NCBI RefSeq assembly: GCF_051200875.1 | Contig: NZ_CP195191.1 | Coordinates: forward strand, 3,720,001 to 3,784,000 | Direction of reading: 5' to 3' | From: Pseudotabrizicola sp051200875 | Lineage (GTDB): Bacteria > Pseudomonadota > Alphaproteobacteria > Rhodobacterales > Rhodobacteraceae | Length of the DNA stretch: 64,000 nt | In this document: positions 35,216-44,490 of the stretch, one piece after another | How the letters are laid out: every line of letters starts with the position of its first letter | Position numbering within the stretch: position 1 is the first letter of the stretch | The notes under the pieces: model-generated | Seen by the model: only the letters and a program-made list of their open reading frames with translations | Databases searched by the model: none | Told to the model about the DNA's origin: nothing | Translations under genes and position numbers: made by a program

Positions 35216-35806
35216 ATGCCCCGCGACACGCTTGCGCCTCTGTCAGACGACGCGCTTTTGGTTCTCTATGCAAATGGAGACCGTGATGCTGCGCGTGATT
35301 TGACAAATCGTCTTGCCCCACGCGTGATGGCCTATGCCATGCGGGTCTTGAATGACCGCTCGGAGGCCGAAGACGTTGCTCAGGAGGCGATGTTGCGACT
35401 GTGGCGCATCGCGCCTCAGTGGCGCCAGGGTGAAGCGCAGGTCACGACATGGCTGTTTCGTGTAGCAACGAACCTTGCGACCGATCGTCTAAGGAAGCGC
35501 ATCCGGCGACGGGCCGCTACTTTGGATGACGCGCCAGAAGTTGCGGACGACCAGCCGGGCGCTGTCCAGTCTTTGATTGAAACGGATCGGATGGCAGCCC
35601 TGCATAACGCGCTCGCTCAACTTCCCGAGCGGCAACGTCAGGCGGTGATCCTGCGCCATATCGAAGGTCTGCCCAACCCGGAAATTGCAGAAATTCTGGG
35701 AGTTGGCGTTGAAGCGGTTGAAAGCCTGACGGCGCGGGGAAAACGGTCGTTGGCCGCGATCCTTGCCGGAAGGCGAGAAGAGCTTGGATACGAAGATGAA
35801 GCTTGA
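35216..35806 (+). CDS. ECF-type RNA polymerase sigma factor
   Basis: 196 residues from the ATG at 35216, which has AGGA 5 bases upstream; the ATG at 35210 is in frame. Region 2 includes DRSEAEDVAQEAMLRLW and TWLFRVATNLATDRLR. Region 4 is LAQLPERQRQAVILRHIEGLPNPEIAEILGVGVEAVESL. There is no region 1 or 3. The next two genes look like an anti-sigma factor and a periplasmic sensor, the usual arrangement for metal- or stress-responsive ECF systems. Confidence 0.9.
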   Translation: MPRDTLAPLSDDALLVLYANGDRDAARDLTNRLAPRVMAYAMRVLNDRSEAEDVAQEAMLRLWRIAPQWRQGEAQVTTWLFRVATNLATDRLRKRIRRRAATLDDAPEVADDQPGAVQSLIETDRMAALHNALAQLPERQRQAVILRHIEGLPNPEIAEILGVGVEAVESLTARGKRSLAAILAGRREELGYEDEA

Positions 35807-35842
35807 CGTAAATGCAATCGGAGATGGGGAAAGGGGATTGAG

Positions 35843-36211
35843 ATGACTGAACGCGATCCACTTGACGATCTTTTTGCCGAGGCCCGGCAAAATCCGCCCG
35901 TGCCATCGGAGGATTTTCTTGCGCGCGTACTGGCAGACGCAGAGTCTGAACAGCCGGTCGCCAGCATGGTGCGGCGGCCATCTGTCGTGTCGAAGGGCGG
36001 CTTCTGGAGCAGCCTTTTCGCAGCCTTGGGTGGCGCTGCTGCCGTCGCGGGCGTGAGTTCGGCTGCGATGGTCGGGCTGGTCGTGGGATATGTACAACCA
36101 GAGGCGCTGGTCAATTTGGCCAGCTCCTATGGGATATCTGAATCTGCCGGCGGAAGCTTTGACCTTTTGCCTGGCTATGAAAGCCTGCTTGCCGAGGAAA
36201 CGACCCAATGA
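35843..36211 (+). CDS. probable anti-sigma factor, single-pass membrane protein
   Basis: 122 residues. A cytoplasmic acidic N-terminus (RDPLDDLFAEARQNPP...DFLARVLADAE) is followed by one transmembrane helix (FAALGGAAAVAGVSSAAMVGLVVGYV) and a short periplasmic tail. No named anti-sigma domain is recognised. The role is inferred from position, topology and the CnrY-like context. AAGGGG supports the start. Its stop overlaps the next ATG (ATGA). Confidence 0.6.
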   Translation: MTERDPLDDLFAEARQNPPVPSEDFLARVLADAESEQPVASMVRRPSVVSKGGFWSSLFAALGGAAAVAGVSSAAMVGLVVGYVQPEALVNLASSYGISESAGGSFDLLPGYESLLAEETTQ

Positions 36212-36720
36212 GCGACCAACAAACCCCTCCACCGGCAGATACGGCACCTGTGTCCGCACGGCGGGCCCCAACATGGATGAAACTGCTTCTTGCGGCTTCT
36301 CTGGCAATAAATCTTGGGATTGTCGGGGTGGTGACGGGCGCGGCGCTCAAATTCCATCGTGGTGGCGATATGGTCTCTGGCCCGCGTGACGTATCCTTTG
36401 GCCCCTATACCGAGGCATTGACCCGCGAACAGCGCAAGGGTTTGTTCAAGGATCTGTCTGGTCGTGATGCGGGATTGCGCGATCTTCGCAGAGAAATTGA
36501 GGCCGACATGAGTTTGGTGCTGGATTCTCTGCGCGCTTCTCCGTTTGACGCAGGGGCGTTCCGTGCCGCGTTGGAAAATCAAAGCAGCAGGCTTACCGCC
36601 CGCGTTGCAGAAGGTCGGAAAGGCCTTGTGGACGTGGTCACGATGATGTCGGATGCCGAAAGGGCGGAATTTGCGTCAAAACTTGAACGCAGGCTGAAAG
36701 AAAAGCGCCGTCGCGACTGA
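36208..36720 (+). CDS. periplasmic heavy-metal sensor, CnrX/ZraP-like
   Basis: 170 residues. A proline-rich cytoplasmic N-terminus, one membrane helix (LLLAASLAINLGIVGVVTGA) and a periplasmic four-helix domain with LTREQRKGLFKDL and LRREIEADMSLVLDSL repeats. It matches the periplasmic heavy-metal sensor/CpxP-ZraP fold. No obvious His-rich or Cys metal site is visible, so a metal signal is not proven. As the last gene of the sigma operon it probably controls release of the sigma factor. Confidence 0.72.
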   Translation: MSDQQTPPPADTAPVSARRAPTWMKLLLAASLAINLGIVGVVTGAALKFHRGGDMVSGPRDVSFGPYTEALTREQRKGLFKDLSGRDAGLRDLRREIEADMSLVLDSLRASPFDAGAFRAALENQSSRLTARVAEGRKGLVDVVTMMSDAERAEFASKLERRLKEKRRRD

Positions 36721-36755
36721 CAACGGAAAATCGGCGGCACCTGAGTTTCCGGTTG
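36721..36755. terminator. convergent terminator hairpin
   Basis: A 9-bp stem with one bulge (36721-36729 with 36746-36755) fills the whole gap between the convergent metal-sensor and PleD-like genes. A or T runs border the loop side of both arms. Confidence 0.4.
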
Positions 36756-38162
36756 TCACGCCACGTCGCGACGGGCAATTGTTACCATATTCCGGCCCGA
36801 TGCCTTGGCGGTCAGAAGGGCCGCGTCGGCTTGGTCTATCAAGTCGCGCGCGATGATTTCGGCGTCGTGCGACGTTCTTGCGAGCGACGTTTCAAGGACC
36901 GCAAGGCCAAAGGAAGCCGTCACTTCGACACGTTCACCATTGGCGAGTTTAGTTGGGTTTTGGACCAATATTGACCTAAGCCGCTGTGCGATGACGTTCC
37001 CGGCATCGAGCCCGGTTTCTGGAAGGACGATCAGAAACTCCTCTCCTCCGAAGCGTGCAAGCAAATCTTGTTGTCTCAATCCCTGCTGCATTTTCTTTGC
37101 AACGTCGATCAGAACCTGATCGCCTGCAGCATGGCCATGAACATCATTGACACGCTTGAATCGATCCAGATCTGCCACAAGGATTGTCAGAGGCCGCGAA
37201 GTCTCTGACTGTGAAAAAACTAGGCTGGTCAACCGTGCCATCGCGTAGCGACGATTATAGAGCCCCGTTACAGGATCAATCATCGCAAGCCTCAACCCGT
37301 CTTGTAGATTGGCTCTGGTCCTGTCGACGTATCGCTTTCTTCGCAACGTGGCCCGCAATCTGACGGCGATTTCTTGAATGTCGCTGTTTGGGTCGATGAT
37401 ATCGTTTGCCCCTAAATCGAAGGCCATTCCTTCGACTCCGTCAAGCGCTCTCGTCCGGGACAAAAGGCAGATGGACGCGTGGCGCGTTGTGCCACGGCTC
37501 CTCAAATCGGAAAGCAGACGACGGATTGAAGCGGTTGGATTGGTATTTTCGCCGTCGATCAAATACAGGTCTGGTCCCGACTTATCAGGGTCAGCTTGAG
37601 AGAAAGCCTCATCCACTGTGACAATTTCAATATCTCCGCGCATCAGCGGGGAGAGGTGGCGGCGAAGGCGCATCCCTTCATCTTTGCGATGAGTTACAAT
37701 CGCGATCCGAGAGGGCTGAGCGAACGGAGTAATGTCTTCGGCAAGTTCAAACTCTCTATCATTACCATCCTGCTTCAGGTCTCGAATGTCCTGATGGCCG
37801 CGCAACAGATTGCGGACCCGAGCCAAAAGGAATGCGTCAGTCGATGATTTCGTAAACACATCATCCGCTCCCGCATCCATTGCTTTCAGCCGATCATGCA
37901 GCTTATCCGATGACGTCATGGCGATAATGGGGGTCGTCGCGGTTGTGGGATCCTGACGAAAGGCCGCGCAAAGTTCTATACCAGACATATCTGGAAGTCG
38001 CAGGTCCATGAGGATCAGATCGGGCCGGTCGGTCCGTGCAAGACGCATTCCTTCTGACCCGGAGGAAGCGAGAAGAGGTTGGTAGCGAGCCGCACTCAGT
38101 TTGGCCTTGAGGACGATCCGGTTGGTCGCCACGTCATCTATGACGAGAATCTTGCCATCCAT
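36756..38162 (-). CDS. PleD-like response regulator diguanylate cyclase
   Basis: 468 residues from the ATG at 38162. The first receiver (1-120) keeps the phospho-acceptor Asp in LILMDLRLPDMSG and the Lys in VFTKSSTD. The second receiver (about 155-280) is degenerate, lacking the Lys. The GGDEF domain (about 300-468) has LARFGGEEFLIVLPE, so it should make c-di-GMP. Domain order REC-REC-GGDEF equals Caulobacter PleD. Divergent from DUF3572 with 136 bases between. Confidence 0.9.
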   Translation of the reverse strand: MDGKILVIDDVATNRIVLKAKLSAARYQPLLASSGSEGMRLARTDRPDLILMDLRLPDMSGIELCAAFRQDPTTATTPIIAMTSSDKLHDRLKAMDAGADDVFTKSSTDAFLLARVRNLLRGHQDIRDLKQDGNDREFELAEDITPFAQPSRIAIVTHRKDEGMRLRRHLSPLMRGDIEIVTVDEAFSQADPDKSGPDLYLIDGENTNPTASIRRLLSDLRSRGTTRHASICLLSRTRALDGVEGMAFDLGANDIIDPNSDIQEIAVRLRATLRRKRYVDRTRANLQDGLRLAMIDPVTGLYNRRYAMARLTSLVFSQSETSRPLTILVADLDRFKRVNDVHGHAAGDQVLIDVAKKMQQGLRQQDLLARFGGEEFLIVLPETGLDAGNVIAQRLRSILVQNPTKLANGERVEVTASFGLAVLETSLARTSHDAEIIARDLIDQADAALLTAKASGRNMVTIARRDVA

Positions 38163-38298
38163 GACTACGAACCTGCAATTACGAGTTACCCTCAATCCAT
38201 GCACAAATTTGGTTAAGGATTCCTTGCCAGATTCATAACACATCCATTCCCATTTCTCTAAAAACTGGGCTAGTTGGTCAAAACGGGAAAAGAAACGC

Positions 38299-38580
38299 AT
38301 GTCTCGGCAAGAAACCGCTGAAATCGTGGCCTTACAGGCTTTCGCTTGGCTCGCCGCCAACGATGAACTTCTTCCGGTTTTCCTGGGGTCTACGGGCGCA
38401 AGTCTCGATGACTTGCCTAGGTCTGCGCGAAGCGTGGAGTTTCTCGCCTCAGTACTGGATTTTCTCCTGATGGATGATGAATGGATCATCGCCTGCTGCG
38501 ATGCGCAGGAGCTGCCTTACGAGGCATTGAGAGACGCGCGAGCAGGGCTTCCGGGGGCAGAGCAACACCATTGGACCTGA
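38299..38580 (+). CDS. DUF3572 protein
   Basis: 93 residues, acidic, matching the alphaproteobacterial DUF3572 family (IVALQAFAWLAANDELLPVFL, then DDEWIIACCDAQELPYEALRDAR). Function unknown. The gene is often beside pleD-like genes, as here. A HAD hydrolase follows at about 50 bases. Confidence 0.82.
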   Translation: MSRQETAEIVALQAFAWLAANDELLPVFLGSTGASLDDLPRSARSVEFLASVLDFLLMDDEWIIACCDAQELPYEALRDARAGLPGAEQHHWT

Positions 38581-38633
38581 ATACAAGGTAAGTGTCAGGT
38601 ATCGTCGAACAGGGAATGTGCAGGAGAATACAG

Positions 38634-39326
38634 TTGCGCGCTATTGATGGTCTTATCTTCGACAAGGACGGCACGCTTTTTGATTTTCGGAAAAGCTGGG
38701 GAGGCTGGGCCCGTGGTCTGTTGTCCAACATGGCTCGTGACATGTCTCATGCCGATGAAATGGCGCATGCCATCGGGTTCAATCTGAAGAGTGGCGATTT
38801 TACGCCGGATAGCCCGGTTATCGCGGCAACTGCTGCCGATATCGCTTTGTCACTTTCTCCTCATATTCCCGGTCGATCCGTTTCCGAGATCACTAGTCAT
38901 ATCAATGAAGCAGCTGCATTGGCGCATATGGAAGAGGCCGTCCCACTGCGTCCCTTGTTTACGAAGCTCAAAGCAAAAGGGCTGAAGATCGGTCTGGCGA
39001 CGAACGACACCGAAGTCGCAGCGCGGGCGCACCTTGCGGCGCATGATGTCATTGATTTTTTCGATTTTATTTCTGGTTACGATACCGGCCATGGCGCTAA
39101 GCCGGGGCCGGGCATGTGTCAGGCTTTTGCGCGTACCACGCGCTTGTCCCCGTCGCGTTGTGCAATGGTTGGTGACAGCCTTCACGATTTGCATTCAGGC
39201 AAGGCCGCCGGAATGGTGACAATCGCTGTTCTGACTGGCATTGCAACCCGTGAAGATCTGGCCCCTGACGCGGATGTTGTCTTGGACAATATTGGCGCGT
39301 TGCCAGACTGGCTAGAGGGCGCATAG
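38634..39326 (+). CDS. HAD-superfamily phosphatase, phosphoglycolate-phosphatase-like
   Basis: 230 residues from a TTG at 38634, chosen because AGGAG lies 7 bases upstream; GTG at 38592 and ATG at 38616 are also in frame. Motif I is FDKDGTLFDF, motif II LKIGLATNDTEV, motif III KPGP and motif IV CAMVGDSLHDLHSG. A small helical cap sits between motifs I and II. Substrate unassigned. Same strand as DUF3572. Confidence 0.85.
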   Translation: MRAIDGLIFDKDGTLFDFRKSWGGWARGLLSNMARDMSHADEMAHAIGFNLKSGDFTPDSPVIAATAADIALSLSPHIPGRSVSEITSHINEAAALAHMEEAVPLRPLFTKLKAKGLKIGLATNDTEVAARAHLAAHDVIDFFDFISGYDTGHGAKPGPGMCQAFARTTRLSPSRCAMVGDSLHDLHSGKAAGMVTIAVLTGIATREDLAPDADVVLDNIGALPDWLEGA

Positions 39327-39424
39327 CGCAAAAACGACACATATGCGTCGCTAAATAGGTGCTCATGCCCTGATCCTTTCAGCCATCTTGGTTCCAAAGC
39401 ACTGCCAATGGCAGGACAGGAGTA

Positions 39425-40987
39425 ATGGCGATGAATGACGATCAGGGACGCAAACGTCGCGCTGGTGGGCGTGCGGGAATGAAAGCCCGGTCGGGGACGT
39501 CTGTCATCGACCAAATGCCGTGGCGCATTCCGGTCAATCCGGATCGACCGACGGAACCATTGGATGCAGATGGCGTTCAGCGCATCCACAACGGCGCCAT
39601 GAAAATCCTCTCGGATATCGGGATCGAATTTTTGAATCCGGAAGCGGTCGAGATCCTTCGGAAAGCAGGTTGTATCGTTTCGGGCACGAATGTCCGTATG
39701 GATGAAGCCTTTGTCATGGAAATGGTGGGCAAAGCGCCCTCCAGTTTTACCTTGACCCCGCGCAACCCGGATCGGGAACTGATCATGGGTGGCAAGCATA
39801 TGCTGTTCGTAAACGTCTCTTCCCCTCCGAATTCTTGGGACTTGGAGCGGGGAAAACGGTCAGGAGATTTCGAGAGCTTCAAAGAGTTCATGAAGCTGAC
39901 GCAATACTTCAACTGCATTCATATCGCCGGCGGCTATCCGGTCGAACCGATCGACATTCATCCTTCCGTCCGCCATCTTGATTGCCTGTTCGAAAAACTT
40001 ACCCTGACCGACAAGGTTTGCCACGCTTATTCGTTGGGCGCCGAGCGGGTTGAGGATGTCATGGAAATGGTCCGCATTGCAGGCGGGCTTAGCAATGACG
40101 AATTCGACGCCAAACCGCGGATGTACACGAATATCAACTCGGTCAGCCCGCTAAAGCATGACTTTCCCATGCTCGATGGCGCAATTCGCCTTGCGCGCCG
40201 TGGACAGCCGGTTGTCGTGACCCCATTCACCTTGGCCGGGGCGATGGCCCCTGTGACGATGGCTGGGGCGGTGGCGTTGTCGATTGCCGAGGCTTTGGCG
40301 GCCATTGTGCTGCTGCAATTCATCAACCCCGGTTGCCCGGTCGCTATCGGAACCTTCACCTCGAACGTTGATATGAAATCTGGTGCGCCAGCTTTTGGCA
40401 CGCCGGAATACATGCGCGCGACCCAGATGACGGGGCAGTTGGTCCGTTTCTATGGGCTTCCGCTCCGTTCGTCGGGTGTTTGCGCGGCGAATATTCCGGA
40501 TGGGCAAGCCATGTGGGAGACGTCAAACAGCCTTTGGGCGGCCGTGCAATCGGGGACCAACATGGTCTACCATGCGGCGGGTTGGCTGGAAGGTGGCTTG
40601 ATCGCAAGTCCCGAGAAATTCGTGATGGACTGCGAAGTCCTGCAAATGATCCAGCGGTATTTCGAAGAGGCGACTTTTGCTTCTTCCGAAGACGACATAG
40701 CTCTGGATGCAATCCGCGAGGTCGGGCCGCAAGGTCATTACTTCGGCTGCCAACACACGCAAGAACGCTATCAAACGGCTTTCTACTCTCCCTTCGTCAG
40801 CGACTGGCGTAATTACGAAGCGTGGAACCTTGATGGCGCGGTTTGGACGCCAGAACGCGCGCATCGGATCTACAAGCAAATCATGGCCGAATTCGAAGCT
40901 CCGCCGATGAATGGGGATCATCTGGAAGAGCTCACCCGCTTTGTTGCGCGCCGCAAGCAAGAGGGCGGAGCACCGACGGACTTCTAA
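39425..40987 (+). CDS. MttB/trimethylamine methyltransferase family protein (no pyrrolysine)
   Basis: 520 residues of the MttB superfamily (TIM-barrel methyltransferases that use corrinoid proteins). There is no internal amber codon, so it is the pyrrolysine-lacking branch, some of which demethylate glycine betaine or other quaternary amines. Conserved parts are HNGAMKILSDIGIEF, HIAGGYPVEPIDIHPS and VVVTPFTLAGAMAPVT. No corrinoid protein or activase gene is adjacent, which leaves the methyl acceptor open. An ATG at 39431 is an alternative start. Confidence 0.83.
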   Translation: MAMNDDQGRKRRAGGRAGMKARSGTSVIDQMPWRIPVNPDRPTEPLDADGVQRIHNGAMKILSDIGIEFLNPEAVEILRKAGCIVSGTNVRMDEAFVMEMVGKAPSSFTLTPRNPDRELIMGGKHMLFVNVSSPPNSWDLERGKRSGDFESFKEFMKLTQYFNCIHIAGGYPVEPIDIHPSVRHLDCLFEKLTLTDKVCHAYSLGAERVEDVMEMVRIAGGLSNDEFDAKPRMYTNINSVSPLKHDFPMLDGAIRLARRGQPVVVTPFTLAGAMAPVTMAGAVALSIAEALAAIVLLQFINPGCPVAIGTFTSNVDMKSGAPAFGTPEYMRATQMTGQLVRFYGLPLRSSGVCAANIPDGQAMWETSNSLWAAVQSGTNMVYHAAGWLEGGLIASPEKFVMDCEVLQMIQRYFEEATFASSEDDIALDAIREVGPQGHYFGCQHTQERYQTAFYSPFVSDWRNYEAWNLDGAVWTPERAHRIYKQIMAEFEAPPMNGDHLEELTRFVARRKQEGGAPTDF

Positions 40988-41102
40988 TCGCACGCGGTTT
41001 TGGCCGGTCCGATATCGGCGTGCAAAGTTGCTGGCTCTTTTCTGGCCAAAGACTTAGCTTTGCTGGAAGAAATCGGTGACCCGTTTGGGTGAGAGAGGCA
41101 CT

Positions 41103-42812
41103 ATGACCCCGATGATGGCAAGTCGCGCGACGATGGCGGCGCTTGGATTGATGGCAGGCTTTGCCCTTTATGCCTTGGGTGAACTGAGCCAGTCCAACCT
41201 TCTCCCATATCGCCTGATGCTTGCTGTCATTGTCTTTATGGCAACATTCTTCGGGACCCTTTTGATCATGATCGGCCCTATCCGGCCCTTGCGGTCTTCC
41301 TTGGGGGCTGCCGGAATAGCGATCGTGGTGACCGTCCTTGTCGTTCTGGCGTCTCTAAGGTTTGAAACCGTCGAAGACGCCGTCAAACCGCACATCGTTC
41401 TCGCCGCGATGGTGCTGACAACGGTGCCAATGCCATTCTGGATCGCGCAAAGTCTGGGTAAATGGCGGGACTATCCCCTGCTCTTTGATGAGGCGTGGTC
41501 CATCGTCGTTCGCTATGCAATCGCCTGGACATTTACCGGGGTCGTCTGGGCGGTCATCTTTTTGTCGGATGCCTTGTTGCAAATCGTTGGCCTGACCGTG
41601 ATCGGTGATCTGCTAGACCTTGGCCCGATCCCTTTCCTCATCACGGGCGGCGTGCTTGGGCTCGGTCTGGCCGTTGTTCAGGAATTGCAAGAATATATCA
41701 GCCCCTATCTGCTTTTGCGGATGCTGCGGCTGATCCTCCCTGTGGTGCTGGTCGTCACGGTCGTCTTCCTTGTTGCTTTGCCACTTCAAGGGTTTTCGGG
41801 CCTGTTCAACGGTTTATCCGTCGCACTGGTCATGTTGGCGATGGCCGGCGTGGGGGCGACACTGGTCACGACAGCGGTCGATCAAGATAATGTTCAGGCC
41901 AGTTCCAGCACGGTGCTGATCTGGGCCGCTCGCGCCATGTCCTTGGTCTTGCCCATCCTTGCCGGCGTCGGGGCATGGGCCGTCTTTCTTCGGGTCTGGC
42001 AGCGTGGCTGGACGCCAGATCGGGTGTTCGCGGCCGAGGTCTCAGTTTTGGGCATTGGATACGGCGTTCTCTATGCCATAGCCGTGCTCCGCGGGGCAGG
42101 GTGGATGGATCGCATCCGTCAATCCAACATCGTTATGGCCTTTGCCCTTATGGTTGTTTCGGCCTTGAGTTTGACGCCCCTTCTGAATGCCGAAGCGATT
42201 TCCTCGCGCAATCACCTTGCCCGGTTTGAGGCGGGGGTTCTTGCGCCCGAGGATGTTGACGCGCAGGCCTTGGAACGCTGGGGGTTGGCGGGGCAGGCCA
42301 CCTTGGCGAAGCTCAAAGAAATATCTGTGCAACCGGGGCAAGAGGCTTTGGCCGACCGTCTGGCCAACCGATCTGCGCCTGTGGCCGCTCCGATCGAACT
42401 CTTGGCCGAGGCCCAGTCAGTTTTGGTGTTGCAGCCGGAAACCGCGACCGCCACGCGCGATGTGTTCCTTGCAGAATTTGATCAGTTCGGATTGGAAGCG
42501 CTTATTAATGCCTGCAACAGCGACCTTCCGGGTGGTGGGAGAGGGTGCGTGATGATCGTGGCCGATCTCTTGCCTGCATCGCCGGGTGAAGAAGCCGTTC
42601 TGGCGCTGTGGAATGACAGCGGCTTTGCGTCATTCGAAGGTCTTGTTCAGGGAAAGCGCCGCTATGAACCCATTATCCGTGGATCTTCTGGCGTTCTTCC
42701 TTTTGGGGATGACGCTGCACAGTTGATGCGAGAATGGCAAGCTGCCCCCCCCGCGATAGAACCGGCCCCGGTAAATCGTCTGCTCGGGTCAGGCATCACC
42801 GTTCTGGAGTAA
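41103..42812 (+). CDS. DUF4153 polytopic membrane protein
   Basis: 569 residues. The ATG at 41103 has AGAGG 5 bases upstream; a GTG 27 bases earlier is possible. The first 380 or so residues contain about 10-11 predicted membrane helices (e.g. TMAALGLMAGFALYALG, MLAVIVFMATFFGTLLIMI, LVMLAMAGVGATLVTTAV). A soluble C-terminal domain of about 180 residues follows. It matches DUF4153, whose function is unknown. Confidence 0.8.
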   Translation: MTPMMASRATMAALGLMAGFALYALGELSQSNLLPYRLMLAVIVFMATFFGTLLIMIGPIRPLRSSLGAAGIAIVVTVLVVLASLRFETVEDAVKPHIVLAAMVLTTVPMPFWIAQSLGKWRDYPLLFDEAWSIVVRYAIAWTFTGVVWAVIFLSDALLQIVGLTVIGDLLDLGPIPFLITGGVLGLGLAVVQELQEYISPYLLLRMLRLILPVVLVVTVVFLVALPLQGFSGLFNGLSVALVMLAMAGVGATLVTTAVDQDNVQASSSTVLIWAARAMSLVLPILAGVGAWAVFLRVWQRGWTPDRVFAAEVSVLGIGYGVLYAIAVLRGAGWMDRIRQSNIVMAFALMVVSALSLTPLLNAEAISSRNHLARFEAGVLAPEDVDAQALERWGLAGQATLAKLKEISVQPGQEALADRLANRSAPVAAPIELLAEAQSVLVLQPETATATRDVFLAEFDQFGLEALINACNSDLPGGGRGCVMIVADLLPASPGEEAVLALWNDSGFASFEGLVQGKRRYEPIIRGSSGVLPFGDDAAQLMREWQAAPPAIEPAPVNRLLGSGITVLE

Positions 42813-42896
42813 GCGTTTAAGCGGATTGTTAACCGCTGCTCCCTAGCGTGTCGCCAAATGCTTTGGGTGTTAGACCCAAGGCTTGGGGATGTCGCT

Positions 42897-43469
42897 ATGC
42901 TGGGTCTGGTTAATCATGCCTTGGAAGGCTTCCTGCGGGACACCTATGGGTCGTCTGCTTGGAAAGGGATCGTTCAACGCGCTGGCTTTGCTGCAGATCG
43001 GTTCGAGCCGCTCCTTCGCTATCCGCCGGAATTGACGAATATGATCCTTGAATCGGCCGATGCGCAGTTGGGACGTGCCCGCGACACAATACTTGAAGAT
43101 CTGGGAACATGGCTTGTTTCCCGGCGATCGGGCGGGCGCCTACGCCGATTGCTCAGGTTCGGCGGGGTCACATTCGTGGATTTTCTTCACTCTCTAGAAG
43201 AGCTTCCAGATAGGGCATTGCTTGCAATGCCAGACTTTGTCGTTCCCGACCTGAACCTGACTGAACAAGGGGCTGGCCTCTTTTCCATGCGCTTTGACGA
43301 TCCTTTTTCTGGCGCACAGCACGTTGTCGCGGGTGCGCTGAGGGCAATGGCGGATGACTATGGTGTGCTTGTTCTCATTGAATGCATTGAGGGTGGGATC
43401 CTCGTTCAGCTTCTGGACGCCGAGTTCGCCGAAGCCCGCCATTTCGATCTGGGGATGGTAGGAAATTGA
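42897..43469 (+). CDS. H-NOX-like (heme NO-binding) protein lacking the heme-ligand histidine
   Basis: 190 residues. The start MLGLVNHALEGFLRDTYG is the H-NOX N-terminus, supported by GGGGA 8 bases upstream. Lining up FLHSLEELPDRALLAMPD with the guanylate cyclase segment FLQNLDALHDHL... puts Pro104 at the proximal heme-ligand His. The YxSxR heme-propionate motif also reads RFDDP. A nearby His98 is one candidate substitute. It therefore may not bind heme. Its stop overlaps the cyclase start, so it is probably the sensory partner of that cyclase. Confidence 0.82.
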   Translation: MLGLVNHALEGFLRDTYGSSAWKGIVQRAGFAADRFEPLLRYPPELTNMILESADAQLGRARDTILEDLGTWLVSRRSGGRLRRLLRFGGVTFVDFLHSLEELPDRALLAMPDFVVPDLNLTEQGAGLFSMRFDDPFSGAQHVVAGALRAMADDYGVLVLIECIEGGILVQLLDAEFAEARHFDLGMVGN

Positions 43470-44473
43470 ACGATCAGGGACCAATCGCGATTTCCTCGGC
43501 GATAACGTTATCTCCGTCTTCACTGGACCGGTTGCTGCCGATGCATCTGCGCCTTTCGCCATCTGGTGCAATCGTTCAAGTCGGCCCAACGCTGAAGCGC
43601 GTTCTTGGCGACTGTCGGGGGCAGTCGTTCTTTCGACAGTTTCGCATCGTCCGGCCTGCGGGGGTAGGCCAGATGGCAGATCTTTTGGAAAAGGCGGGGG
43701 ATCGCCTGTCTCTTCTTCCGCTACGGGTCCAATCCAGCCCGATGCGCGGGCATGCACTGCCAGACGAAGGTGGCGGGGTCCTTTTGAACCTCTCTTTCGG
43801 AATTGGCGTGGTCGATGCTGTCAAGACGCACGCTCTGACCATTTCGGATTTCGCTGTGACCGACCTGACAGTGGAAATGCTGTATCTGGTCGAAGCAAAG
43901 AATGCGGTCATGGATGAATTCCGGCGTCTGAGCCTTCGTCTGGAAGGAGCCAGAACAGAGGCTGAGGAACGTGCGCTGACGGATACGCTCACGGGTCTTC
44001 GCAATCGACGTGCCTTGGACAGTGCCTTGGCCAGAGCCTGTGAAAGCGGCATGGACTTTGCGGTGATGCAACTTGATTTGGACAAGTTCAAACAAGTGAA
44101 CGACACCCTTGGCCATGCGGCTGGGGACCATATTTTGCGCCACGTTGCGTCGTCGTTGCGGGACGAAACGCGCAGTACAGATACGGTTGCGCGCGTAGGC
44201 GGGGATGAGTTCATTATTCTCTTGCCTGATCTGACAGACAAAGACCTGCTGCTCAAGCTGGCCCACCGCCTGATTGGCAGGGTGTCTCAACCGACAGCCT
44301 TTGAAGGTTCGGTTTGTCAGGTTGGGGCCAGTATCGGCGTGACGATCAATACAGATTTCTCGCGACCAAAAGCCGACGAGATTTTGCAGCAGGCAGACAC
44401 GGCGCTTTACCAAGCAAAAAATGAAGGGCGCGGAATGGCCAAGCTCTTTGGTTTTCCTGCAAACAGCATTTAG
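43466..44473 (+). CDS. HNOBA-GGDEF diguanylate cyclase
   Basis: 335 residues from the TTG at 43466, which overlaps the H-NOX stop. The N-terminal 130 residues match the heme-NO-binding-associated domain (HLRLSPSGAIVQVGPTLKRVL, IVRPAG). A signalling coiled coil follows (about 135-172), then GGDEF with DTLTGLRNRRALDSAL and VARVGGDEFIILLPD intact, so c-di-GMP synthesis is expected. In better-known systems H-NOX and NO regulate such cyclases. Confidence 0.88.
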   Translation: MNDQGPIAISSAITLSPSSLDRLLPMHLRLSPSGAIVQVGPTLKRVLGDCRGQSFFRQFRIVRPAGVGQMADLLEKAGDRLSLLPLRVQSSPMRGHALPDEGGGVLLNLSFGIGVVDAVKTHALTISDFAVTDLTVEMLYLVEAKNAVMDEFRRLSLRLEGARTEAEERALTDTLTGLRNRRALDSALARACESGMDFAVMQLDLDKFKQVNDTLGHAAGDHILRHVASSLRDETRSTDTVARVGGDEFIILLPDLTDKDLLLKLAHRLIGRVSQPTAFEGSVCQVGASIGVTINTDFSRPKADEILQQADTALYQAKNEGRGMAKLFGFPANSI

Positions 44474-44490
44474 CCGTAAGAGCGCCCCAC

